In this document: one piece after another, positions 1-12,732 of the stretch
Numbering within the stretch: position 1 is the stretch's first letter
Layout of the letters: every line of letters begins with the position of its first letter
Source of the DNA: Himantopus leucocephalus
Lineage: Eukaryota > Chordata > Aves > Charadriiformes > Recurvirostridae
NCBI GenBank assembly: GCA_003993805.1
Contig: RSEF01000001.1
Span: 98,342,340 to 98,406,339 of the forward strand
Direction of reading: 5' to 3'
Length of the DNA stretch: 64,000 bases
The notes under the pieces: model-generated
Database searches by the model: none
Told to the model about the DNA's origin: nothing
What the model saw: the letters and a program-made list of their open reading frames with translations, nothing else
Position numbers and translations under genes: made by a program

Positions 1-190
1 TTTTTTTTACAGTGAGGGTGGTCAAACAGTGGAACAAGTTGCCCAGAGAGCCTGTGGAGTCTCTAACCTGGCAGCTATTCAAAACCCATCTGGACCCAGC
101 CTTGAGCTATGTGCTGTACTTGACCTTGCATTCAGTAGGGGAGTTAGACTAGAAAATATCCTTCCAGCCTGAATAATTCTGTGACTGGAG
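1..190 (+). mobile_element. CR1 LINE, 3' end fragment
   Basis: This is the 3' tail of a CR1 non-LTR retrotransposon, truncated by the window edge. The sequence shows the standard order: 'ACAGTGAGGGTGGTCAAACA', then 'TGGAACAAGTTGCCCAGAGA', then 'CTGTGGAGTCTCTAACCTGG', ending in 'CCTTCCAGCCTGAATAATTC'. CR1 copies are normally 5'-truncated, so a tail with no ORF is expected. It encodes nothing functional. Divergence is moderate, since the terminal ATTCTATGA motif has become ATTCTGTGA, suggesting an old but still avian-type copy. The family identification is strong; the subfamily is not determined. Confidence 0.85.
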
Positions 191-1361
191 GTTCTCTGAA
201 CACCAACCACCCTTCAGACATGTTTCAGAACAGGCTGATGAACTAGGAATCCAGAACTTTTCATTTAACCTAAAAATTAGATATGTCAACAAATTCAGAA
301 TTGTTCCAAGTTGAAGACATCATCAAAACTCACCCCTTTAACCACAGCTTCTCTTTGAAGATGTTGTAACAGAAAAGTGACTCAGCTTCCTCTGCTTATG
401 CTATGCCATTATGCAGCATGTTTATCTGGAAGAAGAAATATTGGCTCACTTGGAACCCTTGGCCAGTGCAGGAGAGTTTCTACAGGGAGGGATGTGTACC
501 CACATTTGCAGCTGCTCTTTTTCAGGCACATTACAAAAGCTCCACACCACGAGATGCCTTCTGTCTCACCAAGGAGACCAGTTGGCAAATTAGGACATCT
601 CACCATCCTGCAGTTTTCTGCCATCCATTGTGAAATTTTAGCTTAGGTGGTTATTAACATGCCTTAATCAGGCCTGTGCTTTCCAGGCTTTACAGCTCTC
701 CAAGTATCTAGACAATTAGTGCAAATCCTTTCTTCATAACTTAGCCAAGCTGTACATATTTAAATCTGTCCTTGTAAATAAGGTCACTCCAACCTTTGAT
801 CACGTTCTTGCTCGGCACTCAACCTGCCAGATATTCTGGAAGTCAGGTGTCCAAACTGCAATGTTGCATTTTAAAAGAGGTTGCATTAGAGCTATGTAAA
901 GAGGATGTTCCTTGCAACTCTATGCCATGACATTTTCCACACATAAAGTCCCAAACTGGAGCACTCAGATTTACCCTCTGCTTAGCAGTTGCCATAGCTG
1001 CTTTCAGCATCACCAGCTGCTGCTTTTGTGCTTCATGCAAAGTAAATGAGTGTTTTGGATTGGATAGGTAAACTTTATATATAATCTATACAAACATGTT
1101 ACATACGCTTATGTATGCATATATGTATTCATCCTACCTTTGAAAGGAAGTGATTTGGAGCAGAACATTTCTGGGATTTATGTTCAGCTCACTCAAGTAT
1201 ACTAGTTAAAAAGCACTTTCAAATTTCACCACATTTCACTTCGATGTATTAAAAGTAGAATAACACACTTTGAAACAACGTTTTGCTTAGAATTCCACTA
1301 AATTTTCTCAGAACTTTAAAAGCAAACCAAATTATTTCTCTGAGAACCAAAGGATATGATC

Positions 1362-1386
1362 CCCCCCCCCCCAAAAAAAAAAAAAA
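1362..1386. repeat. Poly-C/poly-A low-complexity tract
   Basis: A run of about 12 C is followed directly by about 14 A. This is a simple low-complexity junction, prone to slippage and sequencing error. No function is implied. Confidence 0.85.
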
Positions 1387-3244
1387 TCCCGGGAATTTGT
1401 CAGCTTCTCCCAAAAGACCAATAATTTCTTTAAAAAGAGAAGCACAGACTTTTTGCAGACCTAGTTCTGTATTCAGCCTTAATCAATTACAATGGCTTGT
1501 GTTTACCAATTAAATGTCATCTCACTAGTTTGTTTTCTCTAATGATCTGGCTCCTCATTATTGAGTTTATACTTTCCCACCATATTCAGTGCTCTCAAAT
1601 TGTTATCTGCAGTATCATGACTAGTTTGGTGACGTCCTGCCTCAAGACAGACACACATCAATTACAACTATTCCAGTGGAGAACAGGCATGACTGGAGGT
1701 CTACAAAATATAACTATGAATAAAGATCAAGGGTTGGGCTCATTCAGTAACAGAGACAAGACAGGGGCAAGATGACATGTAAAACCTCATTGAGAAGTTG
1801 AATTATTAAGTGTCCTGTATGTCTGTGGTAGACCAAGCAAGAACCTCCAGGATATAATTGCAGTAAAAGATTTAATTTAAACATTAGGAAAAGTTCTGTT
1901 GCTGGAAGGATAGATGGAGACTAAAGCTGCTTAGCTAGAGATGGCACTGAGGCTATAAATCTGCACAGCGTAGTGTTGACTCAATCTTTGAGAACAGTGA
2001 GGTAGCAAATGAAGTTGCAACATCATGGGCATGATACGAGACTTCAGAGGAAAGAGCATCTGTTTCAAATGCAAAACTAATTTTACTCACACTGTGTTTG
2101 CTACCTGTTTACAAAGCACTAAGTTACAAGAGTAGACATGGTCTGTCCACCATGAGTTATTTTGTCCACTTACCTTCCTGCCACCATCTTTTCATAACTT
2201 GAAGGCTTTCCTTTTTTTATCCTCTTGACCTAGGCATCCTGGGAAACTGGAAGTAGATGGGCTGGGATTCCTGCTTGTCCAGGTGCCAATACCACATGCC
2301 ACTGTTACAGCCCACCTTCTCCCAGTCCTTCCACATCCAGGCCTTCCCATTACTTCTTCATACCAGTTTTGGCATATTTATTAGTTCTCTTCCATCCTTT
2401 TCAGTTTTGTTACCTTTAATGCACCTTTATTTTTTCTCCTCCCATTCTAACATAAGAAATGCACGTTATTAGTCTTCCTCTTTCCAATCTCCCCTGGTTC
2501 CCTCAGAACAGCTAGGGAAGTCCACAGTGAGGACATACAAACCAAGTGTCATTGTCAGGGATAGACTGACAATTTCCCAGAAAGCAGCGGGGAACCAGTT
2601 CCCCAGGTAGAGAAGAAAGCAAAGTACCAATCTAAGAGTCTCTATTCTAATATTAATAATCTGCAATGTATCAGGGCCCAAAGGCATTTGCACACCGTTG
2701 CTTCTGGTTTAATGACACCAGAGCTGAAGAGCTACACAGAGTATTTGCCTTCAAAGAGGTCTAGCTGAAGCAAGTTTGTGAATACCAAACTATAAGGGAT
2801 GCCACGCTCACGTGAGTAGCTGGATAGACGTGTGGTGAATTGAGGTGTGAATTCTTGCTCCCGACAAGTATGGATACAGAGCAGCATTAGCACATATGGT
2901 TCTGTGGCTAGATTTACTGACCTGCTCTCTATGAAGAGATGCATTAAAAGGTTGGGAGATGCAGCTGGATTTGGGACAGGTAAATAAACAGGAAGGTGCA
3001 TTTCTGCCTAAAAGAGATAAGACTGGCACTAGGGAACATATAAATGTCAAGGCAATCCACACCACAGTGAAAGCTCTGCAACAAAAGGATCCATTAACAC
3101 CGTGATGGGAAAGAGAGTGGAAAAAACATTTATTACCTCTGCCTATAGTCTAACAGTACTTTTGAGCTCAATCCTTAGAGCCCTGATATAAACTGTTCCT
3201 GGGGGAAATCTGAAAAAAGTGACTTTGAGAATTAAGTTTATTAC

Positions 3245-3290
3245 CACTGGGGCCAAATTCACCACACCAGGATCTGTGCCACCCCATGAA
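3245..3290. repeat. Fragment of dispersed amniote repeat (tentative)
   Basis: The phrase 'GGGGCCAAATTCACCACACC' resembles the start of an old repeat common in turtles, crocodilians and birds (GGGCCAAATTCATCCCTGGTGTAA type). Only one arm is visible and the rest has decayed, so the call is weak. Confidence 0.3.
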
Positions 3291-6200
3291 TGAACACATC
3301 GGCAGTGTCCACAAATGGGAAGAGGCTCAAAATTTGCCACTCTAATGACTACACTTAAATTGCCTATCAGGTTGGGATTCAGGAAGCTAAAACTTCAATT
3401 CCAAAACATAGCCTGAGGCCACAGCATGTCTGAAGCACAGGTTTGACAGAAGAGGCTCTCAGTGCTTCACTGACTAATGGGATTAAAGGGTTTTCATTAA
3501 ATCAGTTGTAGTTATAAGGCTTTCACCTTATTGCACTTGCATCTTAAAAAGGTGTTACTGTACAATTTGATACATTTGACTGGGAAAAGATTAGCAGCCA
3601 GTTTGAAGTTTTCCATTCAAAGTAATCCAGTATCAAAAGCCTCACTTGAACCCCAGGAATTTGGGAGTGAGGCAGTTCTAAATTTTGGTACTTGGATGTG
3701 GACAGAGATCTTGCTTTCTGGCTTCTAATGAGTCAAAGTGCTTTTCAAATGAAAGCAGCCCATATTTAAAGTTTTTATAGGTGCATCTATGAAAACGTTT
3801 GAGTTAGGTCTGTAACTATCCCAAATTACACAAGCAGTGATAGTTTTAAGAGTTTCAAGGCACATGAGGTCCTGTGCAGGAATCTGGTAACAGAAGTAGG
3901 TAGAAGGCAGCTGATGTAAAACACCCACTGATCAGTCAAATGCTGGATTTCCTCTATTTCTGCTACACCACACTTTCCGTTACGTCTGAGAGATCACCTA
4001 CTGCCTGTTAGTATGCTACCACTAACAAACATTCTGGAATTTCACAATGGATTTGATGACCAAATTCTAAGAAAGACACTGAGTGTAAGGAAAAAGTACC
4101 TTGACTAGTGGCTAATGCAGATGAGGAATCAGAGGGCACAAGCCCAGACCTCAGAGCTGTCGGTCACTTAATACGGTCTGAAACCTGTACCTTCATTTCT
4201 CCATTGCACCAGAAGGGGGTGAGTTATCTATGTACATTAATAAAAAAGCCTCAGCGTTTTAACATACCTCATTAGGCAAATGTAAGGGCGGGGGGGGGAG
4301 AGGCAGTATATTAACATACACATGCACATTTCCCCCAGCAGCTACATAGGATGAAGTTAATGCCTGCAATGGGAAAGATGTTCAGCATGACAGCTGCAGC
4401 CTGACTAAGCGTCTCACCCAGTTTGTTACTGAGCTACTAGCATTAACAGAATATACCTTTTCCACTGTAGTCTCTGCCTACTGAAGCATTTGCAAGACAC
4501 ATTAGAATGCAGCAAGATGTACATGGAGAAGGCTTAATGTTATATTAGAAAGCACCAAGATCTCCTCAGGCAGTCATATCAGCAGCTGTATATTATCACT
4601 ATACATTTAAGGAAAAACAGTAAGTACCTTTTGTCACAGTCCCCCATGGTCACAGCATTAACTGTAGCTGCTAGTCAGAAACTACCCAGACTATAATCTA
4701 CCAGCAATTGTAACCCTACCACCATCCTCCTTTACCCCACCCTTGGACAGCTACAGTCCAGATTTTCTGGACACCTAGGTAGTAGGGCAATAGTCTTAAG
4801 CCACTCAGGAAGAGCCGAAGTTTGAAAGTATCAGCAGATGTTTTACTGAGCATCTTGAGCAAATTTCAAAGTACACGGCTCTCACAATTAGCAGCACAGT
4901 ATTAAAACAGAATATGGAAGTACTTCAAAGAAAACTTGGAATCCTAGCATGAGGTACTCTTGTAGGACATACTGAGTTGGTGATCCAGTTCAGCTGCTCC
5001 ACTCCCCACTCAGGATGGCAGGAAGCTTCCTGTGACCTATGCTGCTGCTGGTGATTGCTGTATGAAGGACCCCCAGACCATGGGTCCCTGGGATTCCATT
5101 TGCCACAGCAGTAGTTGGAGATCACCTCAACAACAGCCACAGTCAATATTTGATGCTGCAGATAAGAGTTGCCCAGGATATTCAGAGAAATCATTTTACA
5201 AAGGGGAAGACTGCCACCTCTGTGTCCTGATTTTTTTTTCTCATCTCAGCAAGACCCTCTCCCCTTCTTCACAGGGAAGAAGGTTGCCTGCGTTATCTCC
5301 GTATTCACTGTAACAAGGGTGCGTATCTGCTACAAGAGAGCATGTCATGCTCCCAGAGCTCACATAACCGTGGGGAAAAGCAATGTTACCAGCCTCTATT
5401 GCCTGGGTTGTGCCTTTCCTTCTAACCAGGACATTTCTGAAGCATTACTCCAAGCACTTCAGTTCAGCCACTCAATATTTTCATTGAACTACTGTGGCCT
5501 TTTGGCTACTGCCCAGTTTCTCTGGGAAAACAGCCTTTGTTGAGGCACACAGTGAAAGACTGAGCAAGTTACTAAAGGAAAGAGGAAAGCCAGGAAAATA
5601 ATCTTGAGATTCTTCTGCACATACAGCCACTCCTTTTAGAAAGGTAACCGAAAGCAAGCCATTGACTGCAGAGGTGAGAGTGAAGGGAAGCATATTTCAG
5701 TGAAGAGATTTATTATGGCTTGTCTTTTCTTTAACTGCAGCTGTACACAAGATTGACATATCCTGTAAGCTACCTTTGATAAAGTCCCTAGCCTTGCTGC
5801 AGCAATGCAAGGAAGGCCATTTCATCTGCAGTGCATTTACAACTGTAGTTTACAGCATTTTCTGCTTTCATATCCCAGCCTGAGTTGCTAGCTGTCTCTC
5901 AGGTCAGTGTTTTACTAGCTTGTAGTCTGTCAGCTAGTGCCTGCAGTATCCACTTCCTAACAACTCTTCCAAGATAAAAATCAGAATAACAGAGCAGGGT
6001 AGAGTTCAGAAAGCAGATGTCTCTTGAACCCTGACCCTGAATGGGAGACCTACAAGTAAGTTTGAGTTACATTGATCCTGGACACAAGTAAAGAGATGGG
6101 CAGAGACTGTAAATTCTGGATATGCCTCCAAGACTAGCACCCTGGAGGACAGTCTTGGCACTGCAGAAACTGTACAGTCCCTACCCAGTGAACATAAGAA

Positions 6201-6344
6201 TAGAAAGGAATAAATGAGAAGCTGGCACAGGAAGGTCCCAAAACCACTACTCATTTTTCTTGAATGGCAGTTTTGATTTAGAAATTAAGAATATCTTCTC
6301 TCAAGGTCAAATGAAGTAGTCATAATCTGATTAATCATTGACAG

Positions 6345-7050
6345 TTCATGAAAACTTAGGGCTGGAAAACCCCTCCTATCCCTGCTTAAGGAAGTAGAGA
6401 CAGCCCTACCTTGGTTATTTCTGAAGATTCCTATCCAACCACTTAAAAAATAAAGTGAGGATGATTCTAATGCCTTCTTGAGGCACCTGTTAGTGACTTG
6501 TCTGCTCTTACTTCACTCTCCTCACCCACACAAAGGGTGTTAGTTAACATTCTCCCCTATCCCCAAGTAAGTGAGCCCTCTTATACACCCATCTCTCTAC
6601 ATTTTAGTGCTTCTTCTGGGAGGCTGTCCTCACAAAGCTCCTTTTCCCAAGAGTCTGTTTCTCCAAAGCTGTTACCAAGGCTGAGCAAAATGCTCCAGCT
6701 AAAGCCTCCTCAGAAGTACTTCTCTCATTCCCTATATACAAGCATTATTCTAATCCTTCCTTCAGGACTGTTTCTCCCCTCCCCCATTTTTTCCTTGAAG
6801 CTGGAATGAGACTCTTGCCATTTGCAGATCATTTAATCCAATAGGTCTTCCTTAGCACTGCTGCTGAGAGAGTCATCCCCTGTTTGTATTCACACATTTG
6901 ATTTCTCCTTCCTAAGAACAAATCTCTACAATTGTCTTGAATTCCATCTGGTTCATTTTGGACAGTCTCTCCACTTGATCAAAATCCTTTTGAATTCCAA
7001 ATCAATCTTCCCAAGCCCTTGCAGTCAGTCTCAGCTAGCCAAAGTAGTGC
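6345..7050 (-). mobile_element. Ancient CR1/L3-type LINE, ORF2 end plus 3' tail, decayed
   Basis: On the minus strand, positions 6995 to 6916 translate to IQKDFDQVERLSKMNQMEF followed by KTIVEICS and a stop. This corresponds to the CR1-family stretch just after the RT catalytic motif (family pattern IQ.DLD.LE.W...N.MKFN). The low-coordinate end (6350-6460, 'CTTAGGGCTGGAAAACCCCT', 'AAGGAAGTAGAGACAGCCCT') matches the antisense 3' tail of the same old LINE class. The gap between the RT motif and the 3' end is about 570 bp, shorter than in the related copy at 22.9-24.2 kb (about 970 bp), so an internal deletion is likely. It is inactive. Identification rests on motif recognition; boundaries are approximate to about 50 bp. 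Confidence 0.7.
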
Positions 7051-10000
7051 TTGAGTGCAAAACCAGCATGGAAGGAATAGAGAAGGGTTGCACTGCGGTG
7101 TAACTAGTATCCCTGGTCCACAGGATCATCATGCAGTGTCACCATAACTAGCTATATGTGACTTGAGTTGTGACAAGAAAGAATCATGCTCAACTGCTAG
7201 CACACAAATAGCAACACATTTTGTTGCTATTATAGGTAGAATTTCTGAATATTAATATTCCTTCATTTTCAAATTGAGGTTAACCTTGTGGGTGAAACAG
7301 TACTTGGACTTTCCAAGTTGAAGCAAGCGCGTGGTCAAAGGGCTACAAAAGATTGTAGGGGCTGTCCATACACTTACACAGACATATCTTAAGTCACCTA
7401 CTCACACTGAAGTGCAACTGATCTACCTCCAAAGATCAGACAGCAAAAGTGCTTAGGATGTACTATGAATTTCAGGGACAAACATCAGCATTGCTCTAAG
7501 AGGAGCTACTCCTTTCTCCCCACCTGCTTCATACTCAGGATCTGCAAGATCTCTTATTTTCCTACTCCCTTTCAGCAGTTCTGGGACTTGTCTCCACCAC
7601 ATTTCTGTAAGTGTCTGTAGTATATTCCATACCTTTGCAACAACACAGGGAACAGTTCAAACACAACTGCACCTAGTAAATACCTTGACTTACACATTAG
7701 AAAATAACACTAGCTACAGGCATGACACTGTCCTCCCAGTCTGCCTTTGACTTCAAGTTCCAGGCTAGTACCTGGAACCTTTCGATTTTTCAGTGCTTGT
7801 TTCAAGACTACATTTTGAGATATTCCCCCAAGAAGTAGGACTGGACAGGGGACAAACGGTGAAATGGAAGAAGAAAATACTTAATTCTACCCAAACCACT
7901 TCATAAAAATTGTGTCCTATCTTATAACCAGGGGTCAATATTCAAAGTGTGCAAGTAGGCTTCACACGGAGTCTTAAATTCCCCAGACACAAGTAAATGG
8001 TATCACGCCTTGCAGACAATTGACTTGTTATGGACTTAACCAAGCCTTAAAAGAAATACTTAATGATCACAGCAAGCCAGACTTTGCCCCTTGTCCTGAC
8101 CAAGGAACACGGTGGTGGCAAGAGACTGGAGCCCTTTCTGCTTACATTCATAAATATTAAATTAATAGACCAGCAAGGATCTTAGGCTGTCAGATCAGAT
8201 GAGGGTAAGAGTCTCTGTAGAATGAAAATGCACTTTAAAGGATGTAGGAGAGAAGGAGTTTTGAAACAGGGGGGAAGAGAGGAGGTAGGCTACAGAATCG
8301 GGGCCAGAAAGATCTGGGTACAGGAGAGGCAGGAAGAGAAAAACACCAGCTTTTTTCATATTCACACAGATCAGATGAGCGTACTTTGTCTACGGAATCA
8401 CTGTGTCCTCTAAAAATATTTTTAAAGTTCTAAACACTTAAAAAACCCCTTTGCATAAAAGGCAGAAAGAGCGATTCAAAGATTGTCAGAGCTTTGATGA
8501 TTCAGAGGTAGGGATCCAGGCAGTGCAGGTATCAGAACTAAAGCCCTCATTTCAGATAATCCAGAAACAATGCTTAAGCAATGCTTACCTCTAGAGTGAC
8601 ATAAGCCACTACTACAGAAGCCTTCTAATGAGGCCAGAACTGCAACAGGAGACAGAATATCATTCTTCTCCTCAGGATGGCATTGATGTTAAAAAATATT
8701 GGTTGCTATCTCTCAAGGTCAACCCTTTGTAAATATCCACCCTGAAGTCAAGGTAGACACTCTACTATGGGAGGATTTTTGGTTACTTAACTCACTTGAC
8801 TCTACAGAGGGAGAGGTCTTGTAATAACAGCCCATGCAGACTTATAATAAGGAACTTGCAAGTTAATCCCAGCTATAATGCTTTTCAAAATCCGTAATTT
8901 GCTGCACCTTCAGGAGGAACACAAGAAACTGGAAATATAATTAAATGATCCTGTGTTGAGTAATGGGGTAGGCCAGAGTTTCTCAAAGATAGACCTAAGA
9001 TGGATCCTGATGTGAAATAGGAGGCAGAACACAGACGGGCTCAGCCATTCCTTCTCCTTCCAGTCATTTGGTTAGGAGTACCTATCCTCAAAAAGGACCA
9101 ACTAAATTCACCAATTAATTAAGCTCTCTTGTTTACATATGAGCCTTGGCAAATACTCATGGCTTTCCATGCCATCTCACATTTTAGACTGAATGGTCTT
9201 TAATGCCATTTCATTCTCAAAGGATATAGTGGTTATCTAAAAATCAGTACAACCCTGTGTCTAGTCTTCAATCATAGAAGCTCCAGAAAATTCAGAGAAA
9301 CTTCCTGGAAGGCTAGTATAAGCACACAGATACACAGATAACCATCAGCTTTTGACAGTGTATGGCTTAAAGAAAATCCCTGCACAGATTTACCTACATC
9401 CACAGCCTGAGCTGGTACCCTAAACTTCAGGGCACAAAACATTTGAAGACACACCTTCACTACAGAGAACAGTGCTGGTACCTCCCATTTTTGTACTCTT
9501 AAAAGAGAGAGCTTTTACTTCTCAGGAGGTCAGTGAGGTATGCAGGATTTCATAGCATCTGTGATACAGGCTGATGCACTACACTGAAAGTAAACCTAGG
9601 AGGAAAGAAGCAGGAGGAACTGAAGTGAATCCACATGGGCTATTAGCCCCGCATTAACACTTAAATAGCACATTATTTCATCATTTGCCAAAGCTCAGGT
9701 GAGCCCTAACCTTTAGCAGATAACCCAGGAGGAACTAAAACTGGGGGGTGGGTGGAGTGGCTCTGGGATTGTTTTAGACATTTGAAACACTGACATGAAA
9801 ACAGCAAGGTCTGGATCAATAGCTAGAAGCTCAAGGATAGTCTTAAAGATCCAATTTTAAACTCAGGAACTACCTCTGGCTGTTTTCAACCCAGAGCACC
9901 ACATAATTTCTGCAGAGGACTTTGAGGCACCTCTATGATATCATAAGTGACACAAAAGCACGGAGCTTATGTCTGGAGCTGTGCCACTTACCCCAGGAAA

Positions 10001-12220
10001 AAAAAAAAGTGTTACTACAGAAATATCAGAGAGGTTCTATTAAACACCCTCAGTTTCTGTATGGGTTTTCTTTACACCCAGAGCAGCAAGCCTTATACAG
10101 GTGGTAGAGGAGCTTCAGACTCAATGAAGCTTATCAGTCCATTAAGAACCTGCTAGAAGGTAGAATGCACCAGAGCCAAAGTGCTAACAGTTAAGCATTT
10201 TTCAGAAGAAACTTGCAGAGGAAAAGAGTTTGTCAAGTCACCTGAACTCTTTACATCCTCAGAAGGGCAGGATCATCTATCCTCAATGCCTCTCCTGTAC
10301 AAGTCTTCCAATAAGTTATCTGAAAATGCTATGCTGTGCAACAGTCCCAATGTTCTGGCATCTCACATTGCTGCCTGCCACCAGCTGATTCTCATATCCC
10401 GTGGTCTCCAGCCTCCTGCACAGGAGGAAGCAGAAATAAGCATTACAGAAGTGTCAAAAAAGCATGACTTCAGATGGAAATTCAAACCCCCTCATGAGCA
10501 TCCATCCCTGAATGTCTAGTGAAATGGGGAGGGTGTGGGAAGAAAGGGGACACTTTCATGACAGTCTCACTAGAGGAGTCCAAGCCACAGACTTAAGGCA
10601 AAATATTCATTTCCATTTAAGTTAAGAAGTACAGCTGCAAAAGATAAAGGTGATTTTTTTCACTCATCTAATTTTTTTAATCTTAAATATCTGAAAGATG
10701 CAAGAATCTATTTTAGAGCTTTTCCTCAAGGGAGGCTGATCATATTTAATGACTTACCCCAAACCTAGATTACCTTGAACATAAGAGTTAAGATTTTACA
10801 GAAAAACCTTCACCAAACCCTTCCTACTCAGAATATGGTTCCAGCAGCAGAGGGAATTGTTACTGCATAAAGGTATTCTTTTTGATGGCTGGTCAGTGGC
10901 TCTCACCATGCCTCCTGGTTAGATGCAACGAGTCCAGGGTAGCAGTGGTACTTTCATCCCTGTAGAGGCCACAGAAAAGCAACCATCAGTCATACACTGG
11001 ATTGCCACAGAGGACAGCAGGCAGTCCTTCTAAGTCAGCATTTGAGAGCTGCCATCTGTCCTCTCCTCATAGTTCCTTTTGGTCAGGAAGGAGAGCAGAG
11101 CCAACTCTGGCTTCCCCCTTTCTCAAGGACCTGTTTTACACATATGTCCCTTCCCTTCAGACAGTTTAGTGTTTTCTACTACTAGCCAACAAGCAATCAG
11201 GCTATATTCCTATAGCAGGTTTCAAGAGAGGGAGTGTTAATTGCCCACAGCTCTTCAGGACAGAAATTGTGATCTATTAGGGTAAGTTATACAACATAGG
11301 ACCAGGCATTTAACTAGCAGCTGTAGCCGACAACATACTGAGTCTGCCAAGTCTGGCACATGTTAAAGAAATCTCTTGCTCATCATCCCTGAAGTCTGCA
11401 GGTGCTGCCAATGACCAGTAGCAAAGGGAGAGGTGATATGAGGCCTACCACAGCTGATGAAATTCAGTTCTGATGAAATTGTCTCACTTAATAACATCCT
11501 GGAGTAAGGGCTGGAAAGCTGTGAGAAAGATGGCAAAGTTTTTTTGCCAAAAAAAGTTTAATTGCATATGTGATATATATCAGTTTTGACAGGAGAATAC
11601 TGCAGTTTAGAAGGCAGGATGGGGCAGTGGGAGTGGACCACACCAGAATAACCAACATCCCAGGAATTGTACTTTGTGTATTGTAGTTAAGTGTCCCTGC
11701 CCTACCAAGTTGAGAACTAAGACACTGAGACTAACACACTCAGAAAGGCAGCATTGCCTTATGGCAAAGGCAAGCCCAGAGGTCTTCTGCCTGGACTGTT
11801 TCATTACAGGGTCCTCATGAGGGGTACAACTCACTCAGCTACTTATCTGACCTTTCTGGAAATGGCTGTGGCCAGCAGGTGACTTAAGAACAGGGTTGGT
11901 TTATTCTGGTTTTCTTTGAAAAGCAGTTGTTTATTCTATAACTTTCCCATTTTAGAGAGACTTGAAATTACTCCACTCAAGTTGTGGAAATAGGAGAGTC
12001 CTTTCTTGCACAGTTCCAACCACTAGCTATTATATTTAGTACTGTGTCCCTCCCGGGAGGTTATCAAACCACATTGATCCAGGAAGTAGCTGAAGTTCAC
12101 AGGAAAGGAGGTCTCTGCATCAATTCCTAGTTACAAGCCTGCTTAGGGTGGGATGGGAAAGAACATTTGAGTAGCTGTAATGTGCTTTCCATAGAAGATG
12201 CCTTTTAGGAATTAATCCTG

Positions 12221-12290
12221 AAGGGTGGGGATTTTTTGGTGTGGTTTTTTTTTATTGTGGGGGTTTTTTTGTTGTTTGGGGGTTTTTTTA
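12221..12290. repeat. G/T-rich low-complexity tract
   Basis: Runs of 4-5 G alternate with runs of 6-9 T (GGGG-ATTTTTT-GGTGTGG-T9...GGGGG-T7...GGGGG-T7). The strand asymmetry is nearly total: almost no C on the plus strand. It may be decayed simple sequence. A similar tract occurs at 53003-53091. Confidence 0.8.
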
Positions 12291-12702
12291 AGTTAGTTAG
12301 GAATATTGTCTAGCTGCAGCCACCACAAGGGTCACAGAGTTATCTTAAAATAGAAAAGATTGCTTATACCACAGAAAAGGTACAGACAAGTAATTTTAAT
12401 TCACGAACCCTTTAGTGATGTTCTAGAGCTATCTATGAGCAATTTCCTCATGATGAAGGACACAGACTATGAATAGCTTTTTGAGATAATGGCATTTTGT
12501 TTCTATAGCAAAAACTACTAAATTGGGCACAAATGTTTCCTCCAGATGTTCCACTTGAAGAGGCACTAGCTTTACATCAAGACATCTGTAGAACTATTTC
12601 AAAGACTGAAGATCTCTCATGGTTAGGCCTTGGTATCATGTTCCACAGGACCATGTGAATAGCTAATTATGAAACTCATTCTGTTCTTCCCCATTACTGA
12701 CA

Positions 12703-12732
12703 GTCCTTATCATTGTCCTTATCATTGTCATT
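12703..12732. repeat. 12-bp tandem repeat, 2.5 copies
   Basis: The unit GTCCTTATCATT occurs twice in perfect tandem, followed by GTCATT. It is a short microsatellite-like expansion. Confidence 0.8.

Larger units (their letters stand above)
191..6344. other. Unique non-coding DNA
   Basis: I see no gene here. Open frames are 60-124 codons, occur on both strands and show no domain. Small landmarks are a C-run followed by an A-run (about 1362-1386), a G-run near 4290-4298, and a fragment near 3245-3290 ('GGGGCCAAATTCACCACACC') resembling a dispersed amniote repeat. Otherwise nothing recognisable. Confidence 0.6.
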
